NCBI RefSeq assembly: GCF_932274485.2
Contig: NC_065881.2
Coordinates: 78,556,702 to 78,620,701 of the forward strand
Direction: 5' to 3'
Origin: Patella vulgata
Taxonomy: Eukaryota; Mollusca; Gastropoda; Patellidae
Length of the DNA: 64,000 nucleotides
Part shown: piece after piece, positions 21,593 to 34,024 of the stretch
How positions within the stretch are numbered: position 1 is the stretch's first letter
Layout of the letters: the number at the start of each line of letters is the position of its first letter
Program-made: the position numbers and the translations under genes
Notes under the pieces: generated by a model
Told to the model about the DNA's origin: nothing
The model's database searches: none
The model's input: only the letters and a program-made list of their open reading frames with translations

Positions 21593-21805
21593 TGAAATGA
21601 AATGAGATCATACGCTATGTTATCAGTGACATTTTACCCAGACAGCGGCACTTCGGCCTACTCTTATATCCAATTCCAAATTTCAACGGTTCATTTACGT
21701 GCACTCCTAGTGTTCTTTGCCAAGCACCTCGGTCAACACTGGAGGGGGGGGGGGGGCGAATACGAGACCTCCTGTTAGCGAGTCCGCACCTAGTTCTCGT
21801 TGTCA
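21593..21805 (-). mobile_element. SINE A copy, diverged
   Basis: Tail GAAATGAAATGAGATCATACGC to CGAGACCTCCTGTTAGCGAG, with a G run in the middle. Confidence 0.7.
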
Positions 21806-23116
21806 TTGGTACTAGCTAATGACTTCAATACATTAACCAGAGCATCTTTTACAGAACTTGGGTAACCTCTACAGTATATAGACCCAATAGTATTATAACA
21901 CACCCTTTTGCAATGCGTTAAATAAGCACCGTTGCTTAATTAACGTCGTTATCTAACATGCATTAAATACAATACAATATAAATACTTTCAGAATGACAC
22001 TTCAAAATCGTCATTCCATATCGCGGACAATCATTAAATAATCACAAAAACTTCTTGTTGTCCATAAAATAGTTCAAGTCCTACTTCTACCATGCTACAA
22101 TAACATAAATATACTGATTCACGTTCTAACACAATAAATAACATTGTTTCAAAGTCAATGTAATTTCACTGTTGTTTAACTCTAAATAAATTCCATGTCC
22201 TATTGTTCTTTGTCTTCCACTTTAACCTAAACAAAGAAACTATAACTAAAATGTTCCTAAATTTTCCACGTGTCTTAATTGCAACATATTACTATAAAAC
22301 ACTTAATATTGTAAAAGTTCAGTTTCACTTTAACTTCAACAATTCATCATCTTGGATTTCCATTGGTCTGTTTCAGCTAAGTAAGGTATCTCGTTTGTCA
22401 CAAGTCCCGACTTTAAGAATTTTTGATCAGCACTTATTTCGAAGACTTGTGTTGGGATAAATTCATTCATACTCAAATCAAACATGTGATTGTCCTCAGA
22501 CCAAAAACTAAGTAGTCCTAATTTAAAACTTATTTTCAATATTAGCCTAACATTAGTATTAACTTAAACTCTTAATTAAAATTAAAACTTCATAATTATT
22601 AATAAACGTCGATGTGTCTCTTTTATCATCATAATTCTAAAACAGTATTAAATTATATTGGACCTCTTGACCGTAACGCATTAATTTACCATTTTGACTT
22701 CCGGTGTTCAATTAGCAAGGATGCCACTCAAACATGGCCACTATCTGAATGACGTCCTATTTTATCTAGAAATATATCACAGGCGAGTGGCGCACGTCAC
22801 TCAAACCACATACATGTTCACTAATTAATAACCTAAACATTCATTACATTAACAGTGAACAGTTTTATACCTCATTAGTACTCATTAGCCAAACGTCTAC
22901 AAAAACCAGATTCTGTACTGGCATTCCTTTTATTTCCTCTCATTAAGACTATACTCTTCTTAAAGCTAAACCCCGATTATAAAACTACAGAAATAATTAA
23001 ATAAAACAATTCAAAATGTATTCAACTAGCAATAAAAAATGTTCTTCTCTAAATCAATTACATGTAGGTATATTTTTACTTCAAAATAATCAAGAAAGGC
23101 CACTCTCTTCTTATTA
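21806..23116. other. AT-rich stretch, no gene or repeat recognised
   Basis: About 1.3 kb before Tc1 copy 2 with only short chance frames. Confidence 0.5.
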
Positions 23117-24650
23117 TATACTATTCAAAAAAAGTAGGGGATATTTGATTTTGGGGGCATAATACTAAAATATGCAAATGACTACGAAAAAAGTCACTAT
23201 AGAACCTAACAGAAGAAACATTTCCAGTTACATGTGACGCCCAAACGCACCAATAGCTACCGCATGGAATGCAGGTGATCCTTGGGATCATCATGGGGGT
23301 CCAACCCAAGATTTGCACGACTCTGACTTTGAATGTTACAGTCATTGTGGCATTGAATTCCAGGGTGGAAACATCAGTTTAATTGTTTTAGTGACCAGAA
23401 AACACATTTTGATATGCGTCGGCTTACCCAAAATGAAAGGTTACGTGCTCTTGGCATGCTACAGATCGGCACAACACAGGCGGTTGTGGCGCGGACGATG
23501 AATGTTTCTCAGTCTGTCATAAGCAGGCTATGGTCCAGATACCGTGATACACAATCTGTACAGGACAGACCACGCTCAGGTCGACCAAGGGCGACAACTC
23601 AAGCCCAGGATCGATTTATCCGTACCTTGGCCTTGAGAAATCGTGTCATCACAGCAAATCAGATCAGCGCTCGTCTTCAAACAGACACTGGTGTGAGAGT
23701 GAGTGGCCAGACGATTCGGAATCGACTGCATAGGGGTCACCTTCGCGCCCGACGTCCTCGCGTGATCCCTTGTTTGAGAGATCATCACATTCAGGCAAGA
23801 CGTCGTTGGTGTAGGGATCGTCAACACTGGGATAATCCACGCTGGAGCAATGTGATGTTTTCAGATGAGTCAAGGTTCACTGTTGATTTTTTGGACAGAC
23901 GTAGGGGGGTGTGGCGTCGTCGAAACGAGCGCTTCCAAGACGTTAACGTCATCAGGCATGATCGATTTGGGGTGGTTCTGTTATGGTGTGGGGAGGCATC
24001 ACTGTTGCTGGAAGAACGGCTTTACATGTTGTTGCAGGGCGTGTTACAGGCCAGTACTACCGGGACAACATCTTGGCAGTTCATGTTGTGCCGTTCGCAC
24101 GACGTCATGGCCGCCGTTTCATCTTCCAGGATGACAACGCAAGATGTAACAGGGCCAGGATCGTTACAGGTTACCTCCCACAACAGAACATCACCACATT
24201 ACCTTGGCCAGCACTGAGTCCCGACCTCTCCCCCATCGAGCATGTCTGGGACATGCTTGGACAGAGGTTACGTCAACGTCAACAACGTCCTGCCAATGTC
24301 CAAGAACTTGCTGCTGCGTTGCAACAGGAATGGGACAATCTGGACCAAAATGACCTTAGACGTCTCATTAGGAGTATGCCACGTCGGATCAATGCTTGTT
24401 TGGCAAACAGAGGAGGATTTACCCGTTACTGACTTGGTTGTGATGCTGTGGTAACTTTGCTGTTTGACCCCGGGTATCATTTTACCCTTATAATGGTCAG
24501 TCTGTGCCTTACTTAGTCCAACGATCATTTGGAATAAATCGATGAATGTGAACTTCATTTCATTTTGTCATTTCTTTCTTCGTCAGTTTCATTAGGTGAC
24601 TTTAATAACACTTAAAAATCAAATATCCCCTACTTTTTTTGAATAGTATA
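23117..24650 (+). mobile_element. Tc1/mariner element, copy 2 (full length, inverted relative to copy 1)
   Basis: About 1534 bp with identical inverted ends (tatactattc... / ...gaatagtata) and TA borders. DNA is nearly the same as copy 1 throughout, so the two inserted or were copied recently. It lies between the two candidate first exons of gene A. Confidence 0.92.
23414..24432 (+). pseudogene. Tc1-type transposase with one frameshift
   Basis: Same transposase as copy 1. The frame from 23414 fails near 23970, where a run of four G replaces five G in copy 1; the remaining catalytic part (GGITVAGRTALHVVAGRV to the end) is open in another frame to 24432. The second catalytic site here is the normal FQDDNA, but the following His is Asn. 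It is therefore broken in a different place from copy 1. Confidence 0.88.
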
Positions 24651-24761
24651 TTATGATGCTCAATTCAAGGGACATAATTTTTGATGGCGATATATTTTCG
24701 TGGACATTATGTCCCTTCAGTTTATGTCAACAACATGGAATTTTACACCTTTTTGAAGTAA

Positions 24762-25078
24762 TGAAATGAAATGAAATGGGGTTTAACGTCCTACTGTTCT
24801 GCTCCTATACTGGGCTAATGTAAACGGGCATACGCCATACAGTGTGCTATGAGGGAAATTTTGCCCGGACAGCGGCACCATCGCCTACTCTTATATCGAA
24901 TTCCAACTGCCAGGGTATCTTTTACGTGCATTCCAATATATACACAGGAGCTCGGTTTTTCGTCTCATCCGAAGGACTAGACAGCTGTCCTTGTCAGACC
25001 CTCCGTTCTGCATCACTGACAAGGGGAAACCACGTCGGAAAATCCTGATGAACTTTCTCGGCCAACGCAGGGATCCCC
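24762..25078 (-). mobile_element. SINE A copy
   Basis: Close to consensus from the (ATTTC)n tail to GGCCAACGCAGGGATC, then stops before the A box. Starts 110 nt after Tc1 copy 2. Confidence 0.88.
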
Positions 25079-26370
25079 TTTTTAAGTGAACATATTTGAT
25101 GGAGAACAATAGTTTTATTACTGTCTTAGATATATTTTGGAACGATAATACTAGACTTTATCATGCAGAAAATTATTTGGTGTTTCTACATTGTTGTGAA
25201 AAATATTTCACGAAATAAGAAAAAAAAAGGTTGGTGTTCGTTGGTAGATTTGTTATTGTTTGGAGTAAGGCAGTTTTTCTTTATTTTTTAGAGCAAAATT
25301 ACATCATGGTTGATTTATTTCGTCTAATTAGTAAATATAATATGTACCTGATCAGACATAATAATTGTGTAGCAATAATATTTTCAGTTGGTTGGTAGTA
25401 GTGATAGTGAAAGAACTTCGATCAGTCAGGGGGTAATTGGTAGTTGACTATTTAACCGGATGTGGACAGTTTACTTGACACGGCAATTACTGGAAGTGGG
25501 CATGGCCTGCGTGTGTTTTGTTACCCCTAAGCGATCACCATGTTTCTTCTACAAATTGAAAACAAGTATGGCGGTCGTTTAGGGTGTTACCTTTTTTATT
25601 TAATTATTTCTGTAGTTTTGTAATCGGAGTTCAGCTTTAACATTGAAGCTATACACAGCTTTTTGTATACCCTCCAAGCTTATATAGAAACAATCGTGAA
25701 TTCATGTCTGTTCTTAATTCAAACAAAACCGCATTTTATTTCATTATCAAACAGCGTTCCGAAATAAACGTGATCAATATTTATTCAAGACCAAATTGTA
25801 TTATATTCATGTTTCTATGGTTCTAATAAGCAATAAAACGCAACCGTGAGTTATTATTTCTTACTTTCAATACATTTAACAATTGACTAATAAGTTCGTG
25901 ACCTCTTCTTTGACATTAAGTATGGTTTATGTATACACTACGCATGGCATTTCCGAGAATTCAAAATTTATTCGACAGCTAACCGCACATTCCAATCCAA
26001 ATTTAAATTTCCCATTTTCTTATGGTTTGATTTCCCGCTTTTAACTCATACTTTGAACTTATTCTTCTTTATACATTTTTCTTTTACTAAACAACACGAA
26101 AATCTGGAAACAGATAAATTGCATAAGCTACTCGCTATATATTGCAATGCACCATGTTTCACTTTGAACCTTCATTTAGAACTTAATACCGCCCCATACG
26201 CTATTCCGCGAATTTAAAAAAGCCATTCAGTTCTAAATTTACCTTGGGCGTTTTCCTTTGCCCTAACGACCTAAACGCTACTTGCGATTTACACAGGTTT
26301 ATTGGCATCTCCAATTTTCACAGAATTATGTGTTAAATTAAGGTTTGCATTACATTTAGTTTTAAAAAAT
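25079..26370. other. AT-rich stretch, nothing recognised
   Basis: No coding exon, SINE or inverted ends found on either strand. Confidence 0.5.
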
Positions 26371-26490
26371 TGTATCACTTATACATAATCAACTCTCGAT
26401 GCCATCGTTTGCCCGTGATATTTAGTGGATTTATATAAATTTTATGATGGATAATTTAACGTAACGTTAGTAATGATGATCGAGGCTAGG
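26371..26490 (+). repeat. Dispersed repeat family C, partial
   Basis: ATAATCAACTCTCGATGCCA and GATATTTAGTGGATTTATAT only. Confidence 0.55.
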
Positions 26491-26802
26491 CTACAATTGA
26501 ATCGTTAATATCTCGGTTCAAAGTGAAGCAATATGACTGAAGTCCACAACATATTCTGTTTTTATTATCTACGGTTTACCTATTATAGCGAGAATTGTCA
26601 GCTCTTTATTTGTTCTTACATTCTTACCTAATGCCCCTTTAATGAATGACATGTCCGATCATTTGTTTATTCGAACTATCGCCACATAGTTTAAAGGAGC
26701 GAAACCTATTTGCCCTGAAAAGAATGGGATCCTAATATCCAATATTTAAAACATTCTATAAATTATAATAAACAGTACATTCCTCGATTATTCTCTGGTT
26801 TC

Positions 26803-27166
26803 GGGGGAGCCGCAGTGGCTCAGTGAGTAAGACGTTGGCTTGCTAGCCTGGAGGTCTCGTGTTTGATCCCTGTATTGGTCGAGAAAGTCCATCGGGTTTT
26901 TCGGCGTGGTTCCCTCTTGTCACTGCTGCGGGACAGAGGACATGGCATGAGACAACTCATAGTCTTTCGGATGAGACGAATAACCGACGTCCCGTTTACA
27001 TATTGGTGTGCACGTAAAAGAACCCTTGGCAGTTGGTATTCGATATAAGAGTAAGCCGTAGCGTCACTGGTCGGGCAAATCTCCTCAAATGCCCGTCCTC
27101 ATTAGCCCAGTCGGTACAGAAAACTAGGGCCTTATACCCCATTTCATTTCATTTCCATGGTTTCAT
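26803..27166 (+). mobile_element. SINE A copy, full length
   Basis: Head AGCCGCAGTGGCTCAGTGAG, B box GTGTTTGATCCC, tail CCATTTCATTTCATTTCC. TGGTTTC on both sides may be the target duplication. Confidence 0.88.
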
Positions 27167-27390
27167 GCGCCATTTGCAATGAACAAAGAAGACATACCCT
27201 GTCTATCATTCAATGAACGTTCAATATTGTTGATAATTGATTAAAAATAATGTATTTTTAAAAATTAAATGTGAATCACTTTATATACACCCGCATTACA
27301 TCAATTTCAGCATTATGACTCATTTTTGTCTATGTATTTTAAAATTTCAAAGAATAAAGCCATATGTTAACCATTTATATTGGCAATGGA

Positions 27391-27596
27391 ACTGAAATAG
27401 GGGTTCACGTCCTACCAATCTACTCCGACTGGGATAATGAAGACGGACATTTGCCATACAGTCTGCTTTGAGATAAATTTTATATCATTTCCAAGTGTCA
27501 AGGGATATTTTACCTGCACGCCGATGTATACACGGGACCTGTGTTTTCCGTAACATCCGAACGACTAGACAGCGGTTCTTGTCAGACCCTCCATCC
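27391..27596 (-). mobile_element. SINE A copy, shortened
   Basis: GGGGTTCACGTCCTACC to TGTCAGACCCTCCATCC with an internal deletion. Confidence 0.75.
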
Positions 27597-27994
27597 TTAT
27601 ATTGGCATTTGAAAATATACTTCAGTTTTAACCAATTTGATGGATATTATATTTTCAGGGGTTTATACGTAGATAATACACATTCACGCGTAACTCATTA
27701 AAATAAACTAATATTTAATTCTAAAATATTTAAAGTCGTATGTCCATGCTTTCAAAAAGTCTTGATATCGAAGAGAAATTTACCTCCTACACAAAGCAAA
27801 TCGTAGATAATGACGTTATAAATGTCAAAATACAACAAAGAGATAGTTACTGGCCAAAAAAACAAAAAACAAATCACAACTTATAATTAACGAATTAAAT
27901 TAGGTTAATTAGAGTTTATGTTCCTATTGAAAAGAAACTGTGCGATCAATTATTCACATCTTTATAAAAGAACTCTACGTGACCCTAATAGATA

Positions 27995-28535
27995 TTAAAG
28001 GACAATATTGGTGTCAGTCATTATCACATATGTGATAAAACTGGTTAGTTAAACACGTTCCACATATATAATTTTAACACAGGGGTCATTGCTACGATAG
28101 ATGCGTTATGAAGCTTTTAAGACGCCATACAGTGTGCTTCGAGGGAAATTTTGCCCGGGCAGCGGCACTATCGCCTACTCTTATATCGAATTCCTACTGC
28201 CAAGGGATCTTTTACGTGCATTCTAATGTATACACGGGACCTCGGTTTTTGGTATCATCCGAAGGACTAGACAGCTGTCCTTGTCAGACCCTCCGTTCTG
28301 CACCACTGACAAGGGGAAACCACGTCGGAAAATACAGATGAACTTTCTCGGCCAATGCAGGGATCGAACACCCGACCTCCAGGCTAGCGAGTCAGCGTCT
28401 TAACCACCTAGCCACCGTGGCTCCCCCTTCTATATAACTAACTGGAGTGACGAGTGATAACAGATACACGGACGAATTTCTGCTCACTAATAATTCCTTC
28501 GAAGACCAAAAGTTGACACCAATATTGTCCTTTAA
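27995..28535. mobile_element. MITE family X, copy 1, split by a SINE A
   Basis: Ends TTAAAGGACAATATTGGTGT and complement. About 227 bp of MITE sequence is interrupted by SINE A at 28113-28426. Confidence 0.8.
28113..28426 (-). mobile_element. SINE A copy inserted in MITE X, head intact, tail missing
   Basis: Runs from CGCCATACAGTGTGC to the perfect head CTTAACCACCTAGCCACCGTGGCTCC. The (ATTTC)n tail and about 50 nt are absent, unusual for a SINE and suggesting later deletion. Confidence 0.85.
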
Positions 28536-28671
28536 TGATAGTGTCTGTACACTGTATAGTTACCGGTAACAAAGGGGATTTCGTTTTAGAAAAAAAAGAT
28601 AATAACGTATACTATAGTAGGCCTATCAACTAAGGTAGACGATGACTTAAATATAGGTTTTCATGAGAATG

Positions 28672-28750
28672 AGAGGGAGGGGGAGAAATTGGGTTTAACA
28701 TCTTCTCGACCTAATTCAGGTTAACGTCCTACTGTTCTGCTCCGACTCCA
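28672..28750 (-). mobile_element. Chimeric SINE tail pieces
   Basis: A family B tail (GGGGGAGAAATTGGGTTTAAC) runs directly into a family A tail (GGTTAACGTCCTACTGTTCT). Confidence 0.5.
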
Positions 28751-28822
28751 AGCTGATAGATAAAATCCCATCATTTATTTCTTTTTATGAATTGTCAGAT
28801 ATTCTCTCACAGTCTCACACAA

Positions 28823-29075
28823 CAACTTTTGGTCTTGGAAGAAATTATTAGTGAGCAGAAATTCGCCCATGTATCAGTTATTACTCGTCACTTCAGTCAG
28901 TTATATAGAGGGATGACTCGTGTTTTCCTTTAGCGTTCGTCACTTCCGATTCAGGATACCTGTATTACTCAGCTATCGTAGCAATGATCTCTGTGTTAAA
29001 ATTATATTTGGAACGTGTTTAATTAGTTCTATCACATAATATGTGATAATGACTGACACCAATATTGTCCTTTAA
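28823..29075. mobile_element. MITE family X, copy 2 (inverted, one end lost)
   Basis: Reverse complement of copy 1, matching from AACTTTTGGTCTT to the intact end CACCAATATTGTCCTTTAA. No SINE inside, so it shows the empty-site version of the element. Confidence 0.75.
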
Positions 29076-29344
29076 TAACTTTACGGTAATATGTTAAGCT
29101 GCACGTGTGACGTTGCACTGTGGGACAGCTATGGCGGAATACCAGGGAAGACAGCCTTCGTCGTCTGTCGCCGTTTGTCGGCCTTTATCGTATATATCAC
29201 GTGTGTCATGAACTGTTGATAACTGCGTGGTAATCTGTCAGATGTTCATATTATTATAATATAATTTCTCATGGAGCCTTGACTTCTCTGAAGCGATACG
29301 TGTTCTGGTTGGTTTATGTGGAGTTACTAAGTTATTCGCTTAAC

Positions 29345-29775
29345 ATAGGCGCGGTTGCTCAGCGAGTAACATGTTTGCTCGCTAACCTGGAGACCCCGTG
29401 TTCGATCCAGGTGTAGCCTAAGAAAGTTCATCGAGAATTCCCGGTGTGGTTCCCCCTTGTCAGTGGTGCAGGGCAGAAGGCCTGGCAATGGACAATGTTT
29501 CGTGGGACGAAAAACCGAGGTCCCGGGCACACGTGGTCGTACACGTAAAAACCCATTAACAGTTGGAATTCGATATAATAGTAGGTCGTAGTGCTGTTGT
29601 GTATAGCACCCTGTATGGTGTATGCCCGTCATCATTAGCCCAGTCGGTGCAGAACAGTAGGACGTAAAGCCCCATATCATTTCGTTTATTCGATTAAAAT
29701 CCCCGGAAGGCCGCCATTTAAGCCAATGTGGTTAGTCGGTGCAGAACAGTAGGATATTAAACCCAATTTTATTTC
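29345..29775 (+). mobile_element. SINE A copy plus an extra 3' fragment
   Basis: Full copy 29345-29687 (head GGCGCGGTTGCTCAGCGAG, tail AGTAGGACGTAAAGCCC) then a second tail piece 29735-29775 (GTCGGTGCAGAACAGTAGG). Confidence 0.82.
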
Positions 29776-30097
29776 ATGTATAGCATAAAATCCCTACATG
29801 ACCGCGATTTAAACCCTTCTCGTTAATAAAAAAAAACCACACCAGAACACAGAATTAATTATCTCTTATTAGTCGCAGTATATCCTCTTATTATTTGTTT
29901 CATGATGCATTTATCACAGATAATAATTGGTAAACACATATAACTTCCTTGAACTTTTTCACTTATTGCAAATAAACGACAAAAACATTTATTATAAACT
30001 ATAGATGTAACACATTTCCGTCATAAAATATGTATGTAATTATAAAAAAAAAAATATCCGAGAATGTATTATTAGGTTGCATGCAAAATGTGAGACG

Positions 30098-30370
30098 GAT
30101 CTGTGAGAGACAAATGGGGTTTAACGTCCACTCGACACAAACTAGGTCATAAACAGATGGTTTAATTTTATTTCAATAATTCGCTTGCGCGTAGGGGTCT
30201 TTAGCAGTGGGGGGAAACCGGAGAACCCGGAGAAAACCAACGAGATTGGACAGGCGACCCTACTCCTTGTCACGTACAACCGGGGATTCGAAACCACGCC
30301 AGTTGACTCAATGACAGGCCGTATGATACAGCACGCACGTGCTAACCATTCTTCGGCCATCCACCACTAG
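30098..30370 (-). mobile_element. SINE B copy
   Basis: Tail GAGAGACAAATGGGGTTTAAC to head ACCATTCTTCGGCCATCC, followed by a C run. Confidence 0.86.
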
Positions 30371-30389
30371 CCCCCCCCCCCCAGTGAGT

Positions 30390-30715
30390 GAAACGCTTGG
30401 TCACTAACAAAAGAAATCTCGGTGTTTGCTGATAAAGTTCCCAGTGGGTAGTCTAGCTTGGTTTGCTTATTTCAGTTGTGCAGTACAGAGTGCGTGACAA
30501 GGAACGAAGTGCACGTAAAAGAACCCTTGATAGTTAGAGTCACTCGGAGATTGAAGTGCCGTCTCACTTTTCCAGTGCGTATTCCAGTCGGATATGCTTA
30601 TTTCAGTGGCGCAGGACAAAGTGCCTGGCAAAGGAACGATGGCGTGCACGTGAAAAATCCCTTAGATGAAGACGTGGTGTTCACGACGCTGTCTGGCCAA
30701 ATTCTCTCTCATAGC
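30390..30715 (+). mobile_element. SINE A, old and internally repeated
   Basis: Head-like GTGAAACGCTTGGTCACTAAC; GTGCACGTAAAAGAACCCTT and GTGCACGTGAAAAATCCCTT occur twice, suggesting two merged copies. Confidence 0.55.
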
Positions 30716-31429
30716 ACACTGCATGCATATGAGACTAGTTTGTAATTGCAAAGATATAACCATTTTAAACGTTCGCAAACGTTCGTGAAAGGTGCTTAAG
30801 TAATAGAATAAAGTTAAGAATTTACTCAACTATCAATCAATGTTTATGAAAAATATCTTTGATCCAGATACACAAAACGTTGCACATAGTTTCTTATTGA
30901 TGTATTTGATAGATTAAAACAAGAAAAGTTTTATAAAGGGCTATATTAGTTAAAATAAGGTGAACAATTTTGATTAAATTCTTAACTGAAGTCTTAGAAT
31001 GCTTTTTGAGTTCTTTATAATCATCCGATTCTGGTATTATTTTATATATCAAGCACGAAATTAATTATATTAATTTTCTTTGTGAAAATTCAGAGGACAA
31101 ATTTATTTACAATGAGAATACATAAATGTAAATCACTTGAATAATTATATATAAAAATTATATTCTACAATAACGAGGACATCGTTCTACATTATAAAGA
31201 GCTAATTAATAATGATTTGTGACGACCGAGATTCGATTGATTATATCGTTAAATGAAAAATAATTATGTTTCAACTGGGATAATGAGACCTAACATGAAA
31301 GAGTTGATTTGATTTTAACATGCAACTATTTTAAAATAAATATTTGTTTGCGATATAAGTGTTAACAATTTAGTGTCGGGGATAGATGAAGGTACTAGGC
31401 CATTCCACTAATGGGGCCCCTCCTAATCT
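30716..31429. other. AT-rich stretch, nothing recognised
   Basis: No exon-like or repeat signal seen between the old SINE A and the tandem duplication. Confidence 0.5.
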
Positions 31430-31740
31430 CCCACCCTCACCCTCACGACTAGAGAACAGGCGAGGATAATTGCGGATGTTTAGGACTATAGCGTGTAAGT
31501 AAGGCTTACGATAATGTCTAAAATATTATACAACTTGGCCGGAGGTCCCCTAGATCTTGGGGGCATATATTCCCCCCACCTCACCCTCACGACTAGAGGA
31601 AGGTAAAAGTGTGTTATAAACACAAATGAGAAAATCCGAGAATAATTCCGGATGTTTAAGACCACATAGCGTGTTAGCAAGGCTTATGATGGTGTCCAAA
31701 ATATTACACACCTTGGCCGGATGTACCCTAGATCTTGAGG
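31430..31740 (+). repeat. ~150-nt tandem duplication next to the orphan first exon
   Basis: CCTCACCCTCACGACTAGAG to CTAGATCTTG occurs twice (31430-31575, 31576-31740) with moderate divergence; about 115 nt from the exon donor. Confidence 0.8.
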
Positions 31741-31855
31741 ACCAGATCTTCTGTCAAGTCTGTAGGTACATCTGGCACTTAGAAAGGCTTCCGAGATTCG
31801 TGTCAAGTCTATATGTACATCAAGCACTTACACCTCAATACATCACATTACTTAC

Positions 31856-32287
31856 CTGTAGAGAAAACAGAATGGTCAGATAAAACGGCGGATTCTCACT
31901 TATACTGTAAATAAGTGGCTTTTCTTTGACTTCTTCGATTACAATATTGTCTTGTTTTTTAAATCCCGCAGTTCCATTTTCACTTAACCCGTTTTCTCCT
32001 TGATTGTTTCCACTTTCAGCTTCTTTCGCTTTATCAAGAGTAATATAACTAAATTCATATTCTTCACCTTTGGTAGCGTCTTTGTTGTTTGTTCCGTTTG
32101 AACAGCTATTTACACAATGTCGGCCATTTTGTTCAGCGTTTGACTGTTCACATCTCGCCGAAACTTCACCTACATCCAACTCACACGAAAACCCCTCATT
32201 CACTCTCCCTGTACCCCCATTACGCCCAGAGATTTCTGTCATGTTCAAACATTTCACGGGTACCGCATCTTCTTTCGACCGGCTCAT
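31856..32287 (-). CDS. Orphan SLC23-type first exon (alternative exon 1 of gene A or relic of a lost paralog)
   Basis: 144 codons from ATG at 32287 to a phase-0 donor CAG|GTAAGT. The N-terminal tail is long, hydrophilic, acidic and Asn/Glu-rich. The last 30 residues (EEVKEKPLIYSISENPPFYL then TILFSLQ) are nearly the same as the end of gene B exon 1, so identity as an SLC23 first exon is clear. No SLC23 exon 2-11 was found between 17.6 and 31.8 kb on this strand. The exon is open and has a consensus donor, so it is not obviously dead. It could splice in frame to gene A exon 2 at 15346, skipping the proximal exon 1, or be what is left of a deleted tandem copy. Confidence 0.7.
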
Positions 32288-32950
32288 GGTACTAATTTTA
32301 TTAAACAGCCGAAGTTACGTAAGCTCACCAAACTTCCAATTGTGACGAAACTAACGAATACAATAAATATTTACAGAAACCCCCTCACCTTTATAAACTT
32401 TGTTCTACAAAAAAAAAAGCTAAACGGCAAAAAACAACTAATAAAATTGGTACTTGTTCAGTTACCGTCATACGTGTTACTCTATCATCAAAGGCGATAT
32501 AAAAGGTTATCCAACTTTTGCTAATATATTGTTTTGCTAGGCGGATGAGGTTACTGAAATACGTTTATATATAATATTACGCAGGATTAAATATGATTTT
32601 GCATTTCTTTTTAAAAATCGCTGATAAAAGTAAGCCACTGACCAAGTTTCTTTGCGAGGATGTAAAGTATACCACAGACAAGGTCGTAAGAATAGTAGAT
32701 ATTGTCTCTAAGATAATATATTAATATGTGTTTGCCCTAATTCGAGTTTATATAGAACTGTTATAATATAGAGGGTATCCTTACTATAAAGAAAGTTAAA
32801 CTTAAGATGACTTGTGGTTATACAGCTTATTCAGTGACTTCCCTTTTCCATCATTCGCTTTTTACAATCAGACATGTCCGCGTTTTTTCTTGTGTAATTG
32901 GAACACAATCGGAGTATAAAAAAGGTATGCTCCACTTAATATCAAGCGGA

Positions 32951-33210
32951 TAGAGAGAGAAATTGGGTTTAACGTCCACTCGACACAAACTAGGACATTT
33001 CGGGACTAATACGTGGTTCAATTTTTTTTTCAATAATTCGCCTGCGCGAATGGGAGGAAACCAGAGGACCAGAGAAAACCCACGAGGTTGGACAGGTGAC
33101 CCTCCCCCTTGTCACGTACAACGGGTCAATCGAAACCATGCAAGTTGACTCAATGACAGACCTTATGATACAATGGGCTAACCATTCGACCTAATCGACC
33201 ATCCACCGCC
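32951..33210 (-). mobile_element. SINE B copy, diverged
   Basis: AGAGAGAAATTGGGTTTAAC to CATTCGACCTAATCGACCATCC; about 660 nt upstream of the orphan first exon's ATG. Confidence 0.8.
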
Positions 33211-33399
33211 CCTCAATAACAAGGGGGTTCAGGGTTCGAAAGCGGTATTGGCTTGAAAATTCGTGAATTTTAAAGTTTGATTTCTACTTTACAGTGGGGC
33301 AGGACAAAGTTACTATGCATTTGAAAGTAGACTCGACGGTTGGAATTCGACAAAGAGTAGCGATGGAAACGAGAATTGTCAACAAATTTAAGCGGTAAA

Positions 33400-33610
33400 C
33401 ATTAAATATGCATTATGCAAGAGCTAATTCTGCCTATTGCAGGTCTTTTTTTTAGGCCTGAAATGTTATTTAAATTATGAAATAGGCATTAATTATCAAG
33501 ACCATAACCAGCTTCCGATGCTATCGGATGCTAGCGATATTTAGTGGATTTAAATACGTTTTGTGCTGGATGCAGTTACCGTAAAAATGGATAATTAACC
33601 AATTTTAGGG
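33400..33610 (+). repeat. Dispersed repeat family C
   Basis: CATTATGCAAGAGCTAATTC through GATGCTAGCGATATTTAGTG to AATGGATAATTAACC. Confidence 0.7.
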
Positions 33611-34024
33611 AAAACAAGGACAGTCACCCCTATCACCAAACGTATCACTCCTCACACACCACACACACAAAGCAACGGGAGCACTATGATATTGTTTAAT
33701 GGGGATGGGGCGGTTAGCTTTTGTCGTCAGGGATAGTTGGCTATTAGGGCAAAAGTAGTTCCAGAGTTATATCCCTTGGCTGAAATTGTTCGTAGTGTAC
33801 ATTGGCGTACCATACACATTAAAAAAAAATCTTAAAAGCCCTTGCCACCAATCATCATTATCAGAGGATACCGACCGATTCCGCAAACTTAGATCCAATG
33901 GTCAGTGACAGAAATAGTCATGGGTATAATTAAGTGTATATATAGACACGCAATAACAGCAAATATACAACTGGCGGTAGTTTTTTCTTTGATGCCCATA
34001 GCAGTAATATCTCATAACAACCTG

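Noticed and set aside
26803-26880. tRNA-like sequence with A and B boxes
   Set aside because: It is the head of SINE A with the body and tail attached, not a free tRNA gene; same for all other heads here.
21806-31800. Hidden SLC23 exons 2-11 belonging to the orphan first exon
   Set aside because: Searched the minus strand for the conserved blocks (QALL..SAS, LPIFQGPS, RYVGPITIVP, ARTDA, NRGIFWEG, CFLDNTV); none seen.
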